Assembly (NCBI RefSeq): GCF_012844235.1
Contig: NZ_JABAGR010000002.1
Location: forward strand, 124,001-188,000
Length of the DNA stretch: 64,000 bases
DNA from: Parafannyhessea umbonata
Lineage (GTDB): Bacteria > Actinomycetota > Coriobacteriia > Coriobacteriales > Atopobiaceae
Direction: 5' to 3'
Below the pieces are notes generated by a model. That model searched no databases. It was not told where the DNA came from and saw nothing but the letters and a program-made list of their open reading frames with translations. This document shows positions 8,790 through 16,241 of the stretch, one piece after another; position 1 is the first letter of the stretch, and each line of letters opens with the position of its first letter. Position numbers and translations under genes: made by a program.

Positions 8790-10103
8790 CTAGAGCGTCC
8801 GCATCACGAACGTCGCCACAAGCGCCACGAGGACCACTGCCAGCACGATGGCCCCTATGAACAGGAAGCGCTGCTTCCTCGTTGCCTCGCGCAGGTGCTT
8901 CTCCTCGTGGGCGAGCTTCTGGGCGGACTTCATGCGCTCCTCGAGCTCCTTGCGACCCTGGGCGATCGTGCGCGCGAGCTCCGCGCTCACCTCGGGCGTC
9001 GCGTGTATCTCCGTCGCCTCGTCCAGCAGCTTCTTCGCCTCGGCCTGGCGCGCGTCCGCGTCCTGCCGCTCCTTGCCGGCGGTCGTGATGGCGCGGTCGC
9101 GCTTCGCGATCTCGTCGGAAAGCTCCTTCTCGCCCGCGAGGGCGGCGTTGTACAGGCGCTCGTACTCCTCGCGGTGCTCGTCCGCCTCGCGCTTCGCGGC
9201 GTCGGCCGCCGTCTCCGCACTCTCGAGCGCGCGCCTCTGCGCGGCAAGGTTGGCCTGCGCGCCGTCTACCAGCTGCTTGCACTCGTTCGTGACGCGGTCG
9301 AGGTCCGCGCGCGCCGCGTCCAGGTGCGCGCGCTCGGCCACGATGTCGCTCTGCTTCTTCTGCACCACGGCGGGGGAGGCGTTCGAGTCCGCCTTCAGCG
9401 CGTCGAGCTCGCCCTCCGCCTTGCGTAGGCGCTCCTGCGAGTTGTCGACGGAGCGGTTTGCCGAGGCCACGCTCTGCTCGCGCCGCTTCGTCGCCTCTCC
9501 CAGCTGCTGGTCCGCCGCCTTCGCCTGGCGCTTCGCGTCGGCGAGCGTCTTCGCGGCGTCGTCCGCGCGCCCCTTCGTGGACTCCATCAGCTCGCGGTAC
9601 GGCCTCAGCTGCTCCTCGTGCTCGGTCTTCATCTGGGCGAGCCGCCCCTCGAGCTCGGCCTTCTCGGCCGACTGCTGGTCCATCACGGCCTGGGCACGTG
9701 CGGACGCCTGACCCTGCACCATGAGCGCGTCGTTCTGGGTGGCCACGATCTTCTCGTAGTCCGCCTCGATCTTCGTGCGGTGGTCCAGGACCTTCTGGCT
9801 CTCCTCGAGCTCAGCCTTGAGCGACTTCACCTTGTCGTGGGCCTCCGCGCGGCGCTTCGCCGCGGCGCGCACCTGCCTGATGGCGCCAAAGCCGCCCTTG
9901 AGGGGGTTCTCCGAGTCCGCGTCCGTCGCGCCGGCACCCTTCCCTTTGCGCGACTTCGCGCGCTGCCTGTCCAGGTCCTTGCCGGTTATCACGTCAAGCT
10001 CGTCTGCCGCCACGGGCACCGCGCCGGGATACTCGAGCCCCTCGTCCTTCGGGGCCCCGCCCTCTGCGGACTGCGTGTCGGTGTGGTCGTGCGGCTTTGC
10101 CAT
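8790..10103 (-). CDS. tail-anchored coiled-coil protein of unknown function
   Basis: The 437-residue protein is not recognised as a named family. A polar N-terminus (about 1-75) is followed by a very long Glu/Lys/Ala/Arg-rich coiled coil (about 75-405, with heptad-like spacing of A and L), and the protein ends in one membrane segment (about 413-434, FIGAIVLAVVLVALVATFVM) with a three-residue tail. It has no signal peptide, so it is likely a C-tail-anchored cytoplasmic rod. Two 13-bp direct repeats lie about 70 bp upstream of its start and may regulate it. Confidence 0.6.
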   Translation of the reverse strand: MAKPHDHTDTQSAEGGAPKDEGLEYPGAVPVAADELDVITGKDLDRQRAKSRKGKGAGATDADSENPLKGGFGAIRQVRAAAKRRAEAHDKVKSLKAELEESQKVLDHRTKIEADYEKIVATQNDALMVQGQASARAQAVMDQQSAEKAELEGRLAQMKTEHEEQLRPYRELMESTKGRADDAAKTLADAKRQAKAADQQLGEATKRREQSVASANRSVDNSQERLRKAEGELDALKADSNASPAVVQKKQSDIVAERAHLDAARADLDRVTNECKQLVDGAQANLAAQRRALESAETAADAAKREADEHREEYERLYNAALAGEKELSDEIAKRDRAITTAGKERQDADARQAEAKKLLDEATEIHATPEVSAELARTIAQGRKELEERMKSAQKLAHEEKHLREATRKQRFLFIGAIVLAVVLVALVATFVMRTL

Positions 10104-10171
10104 GGGGTCTCTCCTTGGGTGGGCCGGCGCGCTCCCTCGCGACGCGCCGGTCTGTGGTGGCGATTCAGAAT

Positions 10172-10197
10172 ATTCTAGGGCTAAATTCTAGGTCTAA
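10172..10197. repeat. tandem 13-bp direct repeat upstream of the coiled-coil gene
   Basis: ATTCTAGGGCTAA is followed directly by ATTCTAGGTCTAA, one mismatch in 13 bp. It lies in the AT-rich gap between the divergent coiled-coil gene (start 10103) and the HPr gene. The position suits a regulator-binding site or promoter element; the protein is unknown. Confidence 0.5.
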
Positions 10198-10276
10198 CCC
10201 GTGCAATGGGAGGCTTGCATGCGCATACCGACACATTTTGGCATCCAATGACCATCCCACATGTTTTCTTTGTTAC

Positions 10277-10282
10277 TATAAT
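10277..10282 (+). promoter_or_regulatory. -10 promoter box of the HPr gene
   Basis: A perfect TATAAT lies in an AT-rich stretch 68 bp before the HPr start. No good -35 box is seen at the normal distance. It predicts a leader of about 60 nt. Confidence 0.5.
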
Positions 10283-10349
10283 CATCAAGCAAGGCATCAA
10301 TTGGACAGGGCGCCTTGCCCTTCCCCTGTTTAATCTAAAGGAGTGCGTT

Positions 10350-10628
10350 ATGGTTTCCAAGCAAGTTTCCATCGTCAGCCCCACCGGTCTCCACGCTCGC
10401 CCCGCTTCCCAGTTCGTGCAGGTCGCGAAGCAGTACCAGTGCGCCGTCACCATCAAGGACCTTGACAAGGGCTCCGCTCCCGTCAACGCCAAGTCCATCA
10501 TGATGATCCTCGCCGCCGGCCTCGGCACCGGCACCAAGGTCGAGATCACCTGCGACGGCGCGGACGAGAACGAGGCGCTCGGTGCCCTCCTCGGCATCAA
10601 GGACGGCGACGCCAACCTCTTCGAGTAA
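10350..10628 (+). CDS. ptsH: phosphocarrier protein HPr
   Basis: The 92-residue HPr relays phosphate from enzyme I to PTS IIA proteins, here likely including the mannose-type IIA at 31305. The active-site His15 is in GLHARPASQF. A Ser46-type regulatory site is visible in NAKSIMMI, suggesting HPr-kinase control where that enzyme exists. TAAAGGAG lies just upstream of the ATG. Enzyme I is not adjacent, and the gene is monocistronic, between its own promoter and terminator. Confidence 0.95.
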   Translation: MVSKQVSIVSPTGLHARPASQFVQVAKQYQCAVTIKDLDKGSAPVNAKSIMMILAAGLGTGTKVEITCDGADENEALGALLGIKDGDANLFE

Positions 10629-10668
10629 CGTCTGCGCTGCCCAAGATCACGCACCTTCCGCATGTGCG

Positions 10669-10704
10669 CGGGGCCTGGTTCGGATTCCTCCGGACCAGGC
10701 CCCG
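10669..10704 (+). terminator. terminator of ptsH
   Basis: A 15-bp stem (CGGGGCCTGGTTCGG / CCGGACCAGGCCCCG, one G-T pair) with a 6-nt loop lies 40 bp after the HPr stop. The following bases are only weakly T-rich. Confidence 0.75.
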
Positions 10705-10762
10705 TTCGCTATGCCGACGTTCGCTATGTCGACCTTACCGGTGCCGGCAAGGCGGACGCGCG

Positions 10763-10776
10763 GCGAGAAGGACGCG
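10763..10776 (+). repeat. dispersed 14-mer GCGAGAAGGACGCG (first of four exact copies)
   Basis: The identical 14-mer is also at 19084-19097 (+), 41254-41267 (-) and 56353-56366 (-). Shorter GCGAGAAG versions lie in gaps at 2411, 6008 and 6022, 11676, 15776, 19132 (-), 33877 and 33905 (-), and 37451 (-). Most are outside genes, some 45-55 bp upstream of start codons, and some form hairpins in pairs. Its function is unknown. Confidence 0.6.
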
Positions 10777-10807
10777 CCCCCGTCGCCCCGTGGCTGGCCG
10801 CGTGGCC

Positions 10808-11632
10808 TTACGCCACGTAGTCCTCCGGGCGCACGCCCATCTTGCGCTGCAGCTCCAGGATCGTCTCGCAGAAGCGGTATCCGTGCGGCGCGGACGTCCT
10901 CACCAGGCGCCCGTCGCGAAGCGCGATCAGGCGGTTCGCAGGCACGGGCTTCCACTCCCGCGCCTCGGCGGAGCCCCCAAGGCACGTCGTGCTCACGACT
11001 ATGGCCTGCCCGCCCTTCTCGTCCGTGAACGAGCGATAGAACAGCGTGCACTTCGACGTGTTCGTATGCACGTAGGTGTACTCGCCGTCGTCCAGGATGA
11101 TGTTCACGCGGTTGCGGTTCGCCAGCTGCGTCACGGCGCCGGTGAGCGCCCCAAAGCGCACGTCGAACGTGGGCTTCGCGCCACGCAGGTACGCCTCGTC
11201 CATCACGTCCGTCAGGAACGCCGCCATGCGCTCGCTGTCGGTCTCACCCTCGGTGCGGTCCTCGTAGGGGAAGGTCAGCCCCTCGTTGAACAGGATGCCG
11301 TTGTGGATGAGCGTCCACTGGCGACCGGTCATGTCGACCGTCCTGAACGGGTGGCAGTTGCGCTCGGCCATGTCGGTGCCCGTGGCATAGCGTATGTGGG
11401 CGAGGACGTGGCTCTTCTCGATGGGGGAGCCCAGGATCTTCCAGTTGAGGTCCGAGTCTATGGCGCGCCTGCCCTCGCGCACGAGGGTGACGGACGCGTC
11501 GTCGAACGGGTCGCCGTCGCGCCAGGATATGCCCCAGCCGTGGGGGTGGTTCACGCTGTGCGAGAAGAACTCGCGCAGGTAGGCGTTGGTGTTGATGGGA
11601 CCCTCCGCGTTGAGGGCAAACAGTTCGCACAT
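10808..11632 (-). CDS. class II glutamine amidotransferase (YafJ-like)
   Basis: The 274-residue Ntn-type glutaminase domain has catalytic Cys2 exposed after removal of Met (MCELFALN). Other class II signatures are HPHGWGISW (about residues 28-36), AHIRYATGT (about 78-86) and HNGILFNEG (about 110-118, the oxyanion Asn-Gly). No synthase domain follows, so it is a stand-alone member; the ammonia acceptor is unknown. YafJ/EgtC-type enzymes are the closest by layout. Confidence 0.82.
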   Translation of the reverse strand: MCELFALNAEGPINTNAYLREFFSHSVNHPHGWGISWRDGDPFDDASVTLVREGRRAIDSDLNWKILGSPIEKSHVLAHIRYATGTDMAERNCHPFRTVDMTGRQWTLIHNGILFNEGLTFPYEDRTEGETDSERMAAFLTDVMDEAYLRGAKPTFDVRFGALTGAVTQLANRNRVNIILDDGEYTYVHTNTSKCTLFYRSFTDEKGGQAIVVSTTCLGGSAEAREWKPVPANRLIALRDGRLVRTSAPHGYRFCETILELQRKMGVRPEDYVA

Positions 11633-11938
11633 GCTTGTGCTCCTTACGTTGGAAGTTGCGCGCTAGGCGCGCCGGGCGAGAAGGACGTCGTCGCGACATG
11701 CGGCGTCGCGGCGGCTGGCGCGGCTACAGCACGTACATGTCATGTCCCTCTCCTTCCAACGGGGCCTTCGCGGGCGTCTGCCCGCCGAGCTCTGGCGGCT
11801 ATGTTACCCAATGTGGGCCCGCTGTGCGCGACGGTTTACAAAGTCCTCAACTTGCCTTCGCCTGCACGCGGCCTCGATTTCGCGCGGCCACGCAGCAGAA
11901 AGAAGGCCGCCGCCCAGCTGGCGACGGCCTGACGGACG
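11633..11938. other. intergenic gap, mostly unremarkable
   Basis: The gap contains one copy of the GCGAGAAGG motif (11676), about 45 bp upstream of the amidotransferase start, and the amidase terminator at its right end. I see no gene. Confidence 0.5.
11904..11930 (-). terminator. terminator of the ChW-repeat amidase gene
   Basis: An 11-bp stem (AGGCCGTCGCC / GGCGGCGGCCT read on the minus strand, one mismatch) with a 5-nt loop is followed by TCTTTCT. It lies 9 bp after the amidase stop. Confidence 0.75.
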
Positions 11939-14242
11939 CTATTTGCCAAACATGGCGGCGTGGATCTTCTCGTACCAGGACCGCGCCTTAGAGAGGTACT
12001 CGTTGTGCTGCGACCCACCCTTGCCCAAGGACGCGGGGCAGTCGGTGCTCGTGACCTCGTTGTGGCCGATCACGTTGACGCCCCACTGCGGGATGCCGAG
12101 GTTGTACTGCAGGCACAGCAGCGCCACCAGCTTCGAGCCGGCGTTGATGGCCGCCTCGGTCAGGTAGCGGTGGGCGGGCGTGGAGCCGGGGGCGTCCGCG
12201 TGCTCGATGCCGATGCTGTCGAGGTTCTTTACCCAGTTGCCCGCCTGCCAGGCGGTGTCGCTGTCATAGACCAGCTGACCGACCGTGCCGCTGGACTCCA
12301 CCTGGTAGTGCGCCGATGCCTCGCGGGTCTGCCAGGTGTTCCAGCAGCCCTCCGTCGTCAGGTTGCCCTCGTTGTGGTGTATGACGATCTGCCTGATGAC
12401 GTGCTGGCCGCCGTGGCTCGCGTCGAAGCGCCCCTTGCTGTAGTGCTTGTTCATCAGGAGCACCTTCACGGTGCCGGACCAGTACTGGGAGGACTTCAGC
12501 CAGCAGTAGTCAAGGCCGGACGCAACTACGGACGACGCGCCCTTCAGGACGAGCTTCACCTTGAAGGCCTCGGCTGCGAGCGCGCGTCCCACGGTACCCG
12601 CCACCTGGCCGTTCGATACCCATGACTGCCAGCCCACGTTCTGCACGTGCGCCTGGTACATGACGTCGAAGAACTTCGAGATCGCGCCCGTCAGCCTTAC
12701 CTGGAACGCCTCGAGCCTCTTGGACTGTCCCGTGGTGCCGGCAACCGAGCCGTCGGACACCCAGTCCTGCCAGCCGGTGCCCTGCACGTGCGAGCGGTAG
12801 CTGATGCCGCCGGAAAGCGCGTCCTCTCTGCCCGTCAGCTTGATGGTCATCGCCTCCAGGCGCCGTGACTGTCCCGTGGTGCCCGCCGTCGCGCCGTCCT
12901 TTCTGGCACCCTGCCAGCCCACGTCCTTCGAATGCGCCGTGTAGATCACGTCGGGCGTCGAGAAGAACGATATCTCCGTTGCCTGGCCGTCCGCGCTTGG
13001 TGCGGATTCCCCCTTGTGCACCAGCAGCACCTGGATGGCCTCCATGCGCCCGCTCGCACCCGTCGTTCCTGCGGAGGCCCCGTCCTTCGTCCAGGCCATC
13101 CAGCCAATGGTCTGCACGTGCGCCCGGTACCACACGTCGTACAGACGCGCGAGCTCTCCCGTAAGGCGGACCTCGACGGCCTCGATGCGCTTGCCTCTGC
13201 CCGTGGTCCCGGCATAGCCCGCGCTCGTGGCCCAGCCCTGCCAGCCGATGTCCTGCACGTGGGCCCTGACCTCGACATCCCCGTCGGCGTAGGCGTTAGC
13301 GACCTTCACGCGGATGGCCTCGATGCGCTTGCTCCTTCCGGTGGTGCCGGCCGTCTTGCCGTCGGTCACCCAACCCTGCCAGCCGATGTCCTGCACGTGC
13401 GCCTGGACGCGCGTCTGCGTGCCGTCAATGAACGACTCGCTGTCGGTGGAGGCGAAGTCGCCGTAGGAGGCATCGGTGGGGTCTGGGGCGCCAATTCGCA
13501 GCAGACGCAGCTCAAGTGCCTCGAGGCGCAGTCCCTGGCCCGTGGAACCCACCAGGCCGGTGCTCGTCCATGCGAGCCATCCGTGGTCCTGCACGTACGC
13601 GCGCGCCCACAGCTGCCAGTCCCTCGCGAGGTCCGACCCCTCGCGAAGCCTGACCTGGAGCGCCTCGATGCGCTTGCCGGAGCCTGCGGTGCCCACCGCG
13701 TTGCCGCCGGAGGTCCATCGTGCGTCCCAGCCGGTACCCTCCACGTGTGCGCGGTACTCCACGTCCGAGTCGGAATAGGACGTCCCGTCGGGGGAGGTGA
13801 CGTGAAGCGTGAGGGAGTCGATCTTCTCGCCAGATCCGGCGCTTCCCGCCACCTGGCCGTCAGACGCGGTCTGGCTGCCCTTGCCGTACACGTCGACGTC
13901 CGCCGAGACGCTGGGCGACGACTCCGACTGCGAGGCGTCGCACGATGTTGCGTCGCCGGTGGGGGAGGGGTCCGTCGTCGCGTCCGCGCTGCCCTGTTCG
14001 GTTACGTCCGCGCCGACGGCCGCGTCCGTGGACGCCGCTTCCTGCGACTCGCCGCCGAACGCGGCCTCCGCCTGCGCGCTCGATTGCTCGGCCTCCGCCT
14101 GCCCCGATGTCGTGACGGCGGCGGTGGTTGATGGCGGCTGCGTCGCCGCGGGCTCGGTCGCATACGCCGCGACGGGCGTTCCCACGAGCGCGAGGCCGAT
14201 GACGACCGCGATTTTGGCTGACCTTCCGGATGCTAAGTGCAA
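11939..14242 (-). CDS. secreted N-acetylmuramoyl-L-alanine amidase with ChW repeats
   Basis: The 767-residue secreted wall hydrolase has a signal peptide at residues 1-29 (ending VAAYA-TEP) and a Ser/Thr/Ala-rich linker to about 130. Eight full ChW-type repeats follow from about 155 to 590, each with a pattern like RAHVQDIGWQGW, then AGTTG and RLEA. A degenerate unit precedes them. The C-terminal third (about 615-765) is an Amidase_2/PGRP-like domain with zinc-site signatures IVIHHNEG, SAHYQVE, GIEHAD, IGHNEV and DCPASLG. It should cleave the muramoyl-alanine bond. ChW repeats are thought to bind the cell surface. A 20-bp palindrome lies about 87 bp upstream. Confidence 0.9.
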   Translation of the reverse strand: MHLASGRSAKIAVVIGLALVGTPVAAYATEPAATQPPSTTAAVTTSGQAEAEQSSAQAEAAFGGESQEAASTDAAVGADVTEQGSADATTDPSPTGDATSCDASQSESSPSVSADVDVYGKGSQTASDGQVAGSAGSGEKIDSLTLHVTSPDGTSYSDSDVEYRAHVEGTGWDARWTSGGNAVGTAGSGKRIEALQVRLREGSDLARDWQLWARAYVQDHGWLAWTSTGLVGSTGQGLRLEALELRLLRIGAPDPTDASYGDFASTDSESFIDGTQTRVQAHVQDIGWQGWVTDGKTAGTTGRSKRIEAIRVKVANAYADGDVEVRAHVQDIGWQGWATSAGYAGTTGRGKRIEAVEVRLTGELARLYDVWYRAHVQTIGWMAWTKDGASAGTTGASGRMEAIQVLLVHKGESAPSADGQATEISFFSTPDVIYTAHSKDVGWQGARKDGATAGTTGQSRRLEAMTIKLTGREDALSGGISYRSHVQGTGWQDWVSDGSVAGTTGQSKRLEAFQVRLTGAISKFFDVMYQAHVQNVGWQSWVSNGQVAGTVGRALAAEAFKVKLVLKGASSVVASGLDYCWLKSSQYWSGTVKVLLMNKHYSKGRFDASHGGQHVIRQIVIHHNEGNLTTEGCWNTWQTREASAHYQVESSGTVGQLVYDSDTAWQAGNWVKNLDSIGIEHADAPGSTPAHRYLTEAAINAGSKLVALLCLQYNLGIPQWGVNVIGHNEVTSTDCPASLGKGGSQHNEYLSKARSWYEKIHAAMFGK

Positions 14243-14328
14243 AGGGAGTCACTTCCTTGTGATAGTTGCATATGCCCTCGGTGCAGGGCCCGTTTACAGC
14301 TATCCCAATTGTGAGTCGCGCATCGTCC

Positions 14329-14348
14329 AATTTGTTGCACAACAAATT
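14329..14348. promoter_or_regulatory. 20-bp perfect palindrome, possible operator of the amidase gene
   Basis: The sequence is AATTTGTTG, then CA, then CAACAAATT, an AT-rich perfect palindrome in GC-rich surroundings. It lies 87 bp upstream of the amidase start and downstream of the phosphofructokinase terminator. The size fits a dimeric helix-turn-helix repressor site. The regulator is unknown. Confidence 0.55.
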
Positions 14349-14379
14349 TTGGCCGCAACGTGCTGCGCAGCCACATGAG

Positions 14380-14421
14380 GGACCCCTTGCGTGCCCGGAC
14401 AAGGCAATGCGCAAGGGGTCC
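14380..14421 (-). terminator. terminator of phosphofructokinase
   Basis: A perfect 12-bp stem (GGACCCCTTGCG and complement) with an 18-nt loop lies 40 bp past the pfkA stop. No U-tract follows, so efficiency is uncertain. Confidence 0.65.
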
Positions 14422-14462
14422 TGGGGGTTGCGTGTCCGGCGCGGGGAGCGCCGGGATCCTCG

Positions 14463-15542
14463 TTACTCGTCGCCGAAGCTGATGCCAAGCATGCGCGCCT
14501 CGCGCACGAGGTCGCTCTTCGGGTCGACGTACTTCAGCTTGCCCGCCACGTCCTCGAGCGGCACGCGGCACATTTTGCCTCCCACCTTGGCGATCATGTA
14601 GCCAAACTTCCCCTCGAGGAAGCCGCGTGCCGCCTCGACGCCGCACTGCGTCGCGAGTATGCGGTCCTGGGCGTCCGGCTGGCCGCCGCGCTGGGTGTGT
14701 CCGGGTACGGCCACGCGCACCTCCTTGCCGGTGCGGCCCGCGACCTCCTCCGCGATGTCGTACGCGACGGACGGCTTCACGCGCTTTGCGACCTTCGCCT
14801 TGTAGTCCTTCTTGCGCATGGCGGCCTCCTCCTGCGAGATGGCCCCCTCCGCGCACACGATGATCGAGAACCGGCCGCCGTTCTTCTCACGCCTCTCGAT
14901 CGCATCGACCACGTTGTCCATCTTGTAGGGGATCTCGGGGATGAGGATCACGTCCGCGCCGCCCGCGACGCCGGCGTACAGGGGGATCCAGCCCACCTTG
15001 TGGCCCATGATCTCGATCACGAACACGCGACCGTGCGAGCTCGCCGTCGTGTGGATGTCGTCGATGCAGCGCGTCGCCACGTCGATGGCGCTCGTGAAGC
15101 CAAACGTGATGTCCGTGCCAAACGTGTCGTTGTCAATCGTCTTCGGCAGGCAGATAACGTTCAGCCCCTCCTCGCGCAGGCGGTTCGCCGTCTTTGTGGA
15201 GCCGTTGCCGCCCAGCACGAACAGGCAGTCAAGCTTGAGGGCCTTGTAGTTCTTCTTCATCGCGGGGACCTTCTGGACCCCGTCGGCCTCGGGCGTGTCG
15301 ATGCGCTTGAACGGAGTTCGGCTCGTTCCCAGGATCGTTCCGCCCATCGTAAGGATGCCGCTGAAGTCGCTCCAGTCCATCTTGCGGTAGCGACCGTAGA
15401 TGAGGCCCTGGTAGCCGTCCTCGAAGCCGTAGACCTCCACACCCTCCTTCGTGTTGTTATACACCGTCTTCACTATGGCGCGCATGGTCGCGTTCAGCGC
15501 CTGGCAGTCGCCGCCGCTCGTAAGCAGTCCGATCCTCAGCAT
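14463..15542 (-). CDS. pfkA: 6-phosphofructokinase
   Basis: The 359-residue PFK phosphorylates fructose 6-phosphate in glycolysis. Visible motifs are SGGDCQALNATMR (residues 9-21), the nucleotide loop LGGNGSTK near 93, LPKTIDNDTFGTD near 114 (catalytic Asp in TIDND), GFTSAID, EIMGHKVGW near 160 and PGHTQRGGQPDAQD near 275. The Gly in GGNGS is the state usual for ATP use rather than pyrophosphate. The layout is of the group III / mixed-substrate branch. ATG at 15542 follows AAGGGGG; the ORF extends 12 codons upstream without support. The GGDCQALNA loop departs from the usual GGDxPGxN. Confidence 0.9.
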   Translation of the reverse strand: MLRIGLLTSGGDCQALNATMRAIVKTVYNNTKEGVEVYGFEDGYQGLIYGRYRKMDWSDFSGILTMGGTILGTSRTPFKRIDTPEADGVQKVPAMKKNYKALKLDCLFVLGGNGSTKTANRLREEGLNVICLPKTIDNDTFGTDITFGFTSAIDVATRCIDDIHTTASSHGRVFVIEIMGHKVGWIPLYAGVAGGADVILIPEIPYKMDNVVDAIERREKNGGRFSIIVCAEGAISQEEAAMRKKDYKAKVAKRVKPSVAYDIAEEVAGRTGKEVRVAVPGHTQRGGQPDAQDRILATQCGVEAARGFLEGKFGYMIAKVGGKMCRVPLEDVAGKLKYVDPKSDLVREARMLGISFGDE

Positions 15543-15740
15543 GGATTCCCCCTTAGCCTCGTTGGGAGGCGCTCCCAACTACCATTTGTCGGCGGTGCCG
15601 CGCAAAGGGTGCCCACAGCCCCGACCACCCTAGATTTTGGCACGTCGAGGCCACGGCGCGCACCAGATTGTGCACTCGTTCACAAACAAACGGCGTCCTT
15701 GCGCGCGTCTTTGTGCCGCATTACGGGTAGGCTTCACCTA

Positions 15741-15762
15741 GACAGTTATCTGACAGTTATCT
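15741..15762. repeat. tandem 11-bp direct repeat
   Basis: GACAGTTATCT occurs twice head to tail, one helical turn apart, 58 bp before the 139-residue hypothetical gene. It may be a regulator site. Nothing else identifies it. Confidence 0.45.
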
Positions 15763-15820
15763 GCGGGACGCCCGGGCGAGAAGCGCCGCCCCGCCGCCGC
15801 CCCGCATTCGGAGGTGCACC

Positions 15821-16240
15821 ATGACATCGGACGCAAGACTAGAGCGGGCCCGCGCCGCAGGCACGCGCGCCCTCCAGAGCTTGGACGAGGCGGCGGAGCA
15901 GCTTGACGGCGCGCGTAACTGGGGCCTGCTCGACATCCTGGGCGGGGGCCTCCTCACGAGCCTCGTGAAGCGCTCGCGCCTGGACGGCGCCTCCGAGGCG
16001 GTGGGGCGCGCCCAGCGCGACCTTGAGGCGTTCGCCCGCGAGCTGCGCGACTGCTCCGGCGTCACGGGCGTCGACCTCAGGCGAAGCGACATGCTCGAGC
16101 TGTTCGACATCGTGTTCGACAACTCCATAACGGACCTCTTCGTGCAGTCCCGCATCGAGGACGCCCGCGCGGACGTGAGGCGCGCCCGCGCGCGGGTTGC
16201 GGCCATGCTCGCCGAGCTCGGCTCGGCCGGGAGGGCGTAG
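15821..16240 (+). CDS. small conserved-looking helical protein
   Basis: The 139-residue soluble protein is rich in Ala, Arg, Asp and Glu, with long predicted helices and a central NWGLLDILGGGLLTSLVKRS segment (about residues 33-52) that looks like the conserved core. I do not recognise a named family. The CPBP protease gene starts two bases after its stop, so the two are almost surely one transcript. An upstream tandem repeat may be a control site. Confidence 0.7.
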   Translation: MTSDARLERARAAGTRALQSLDEAAEQLDGARNWGLLDILGGGLLTSLVKRSRLDGASEAVGRAQRDLEAFARELRDCSGVTGVDLRRSDMLELFDIVFDNSITDLFVQSRIEDARADVRRARARVAAMLAELGSAGRA

Positions 16241-16241
16241 C

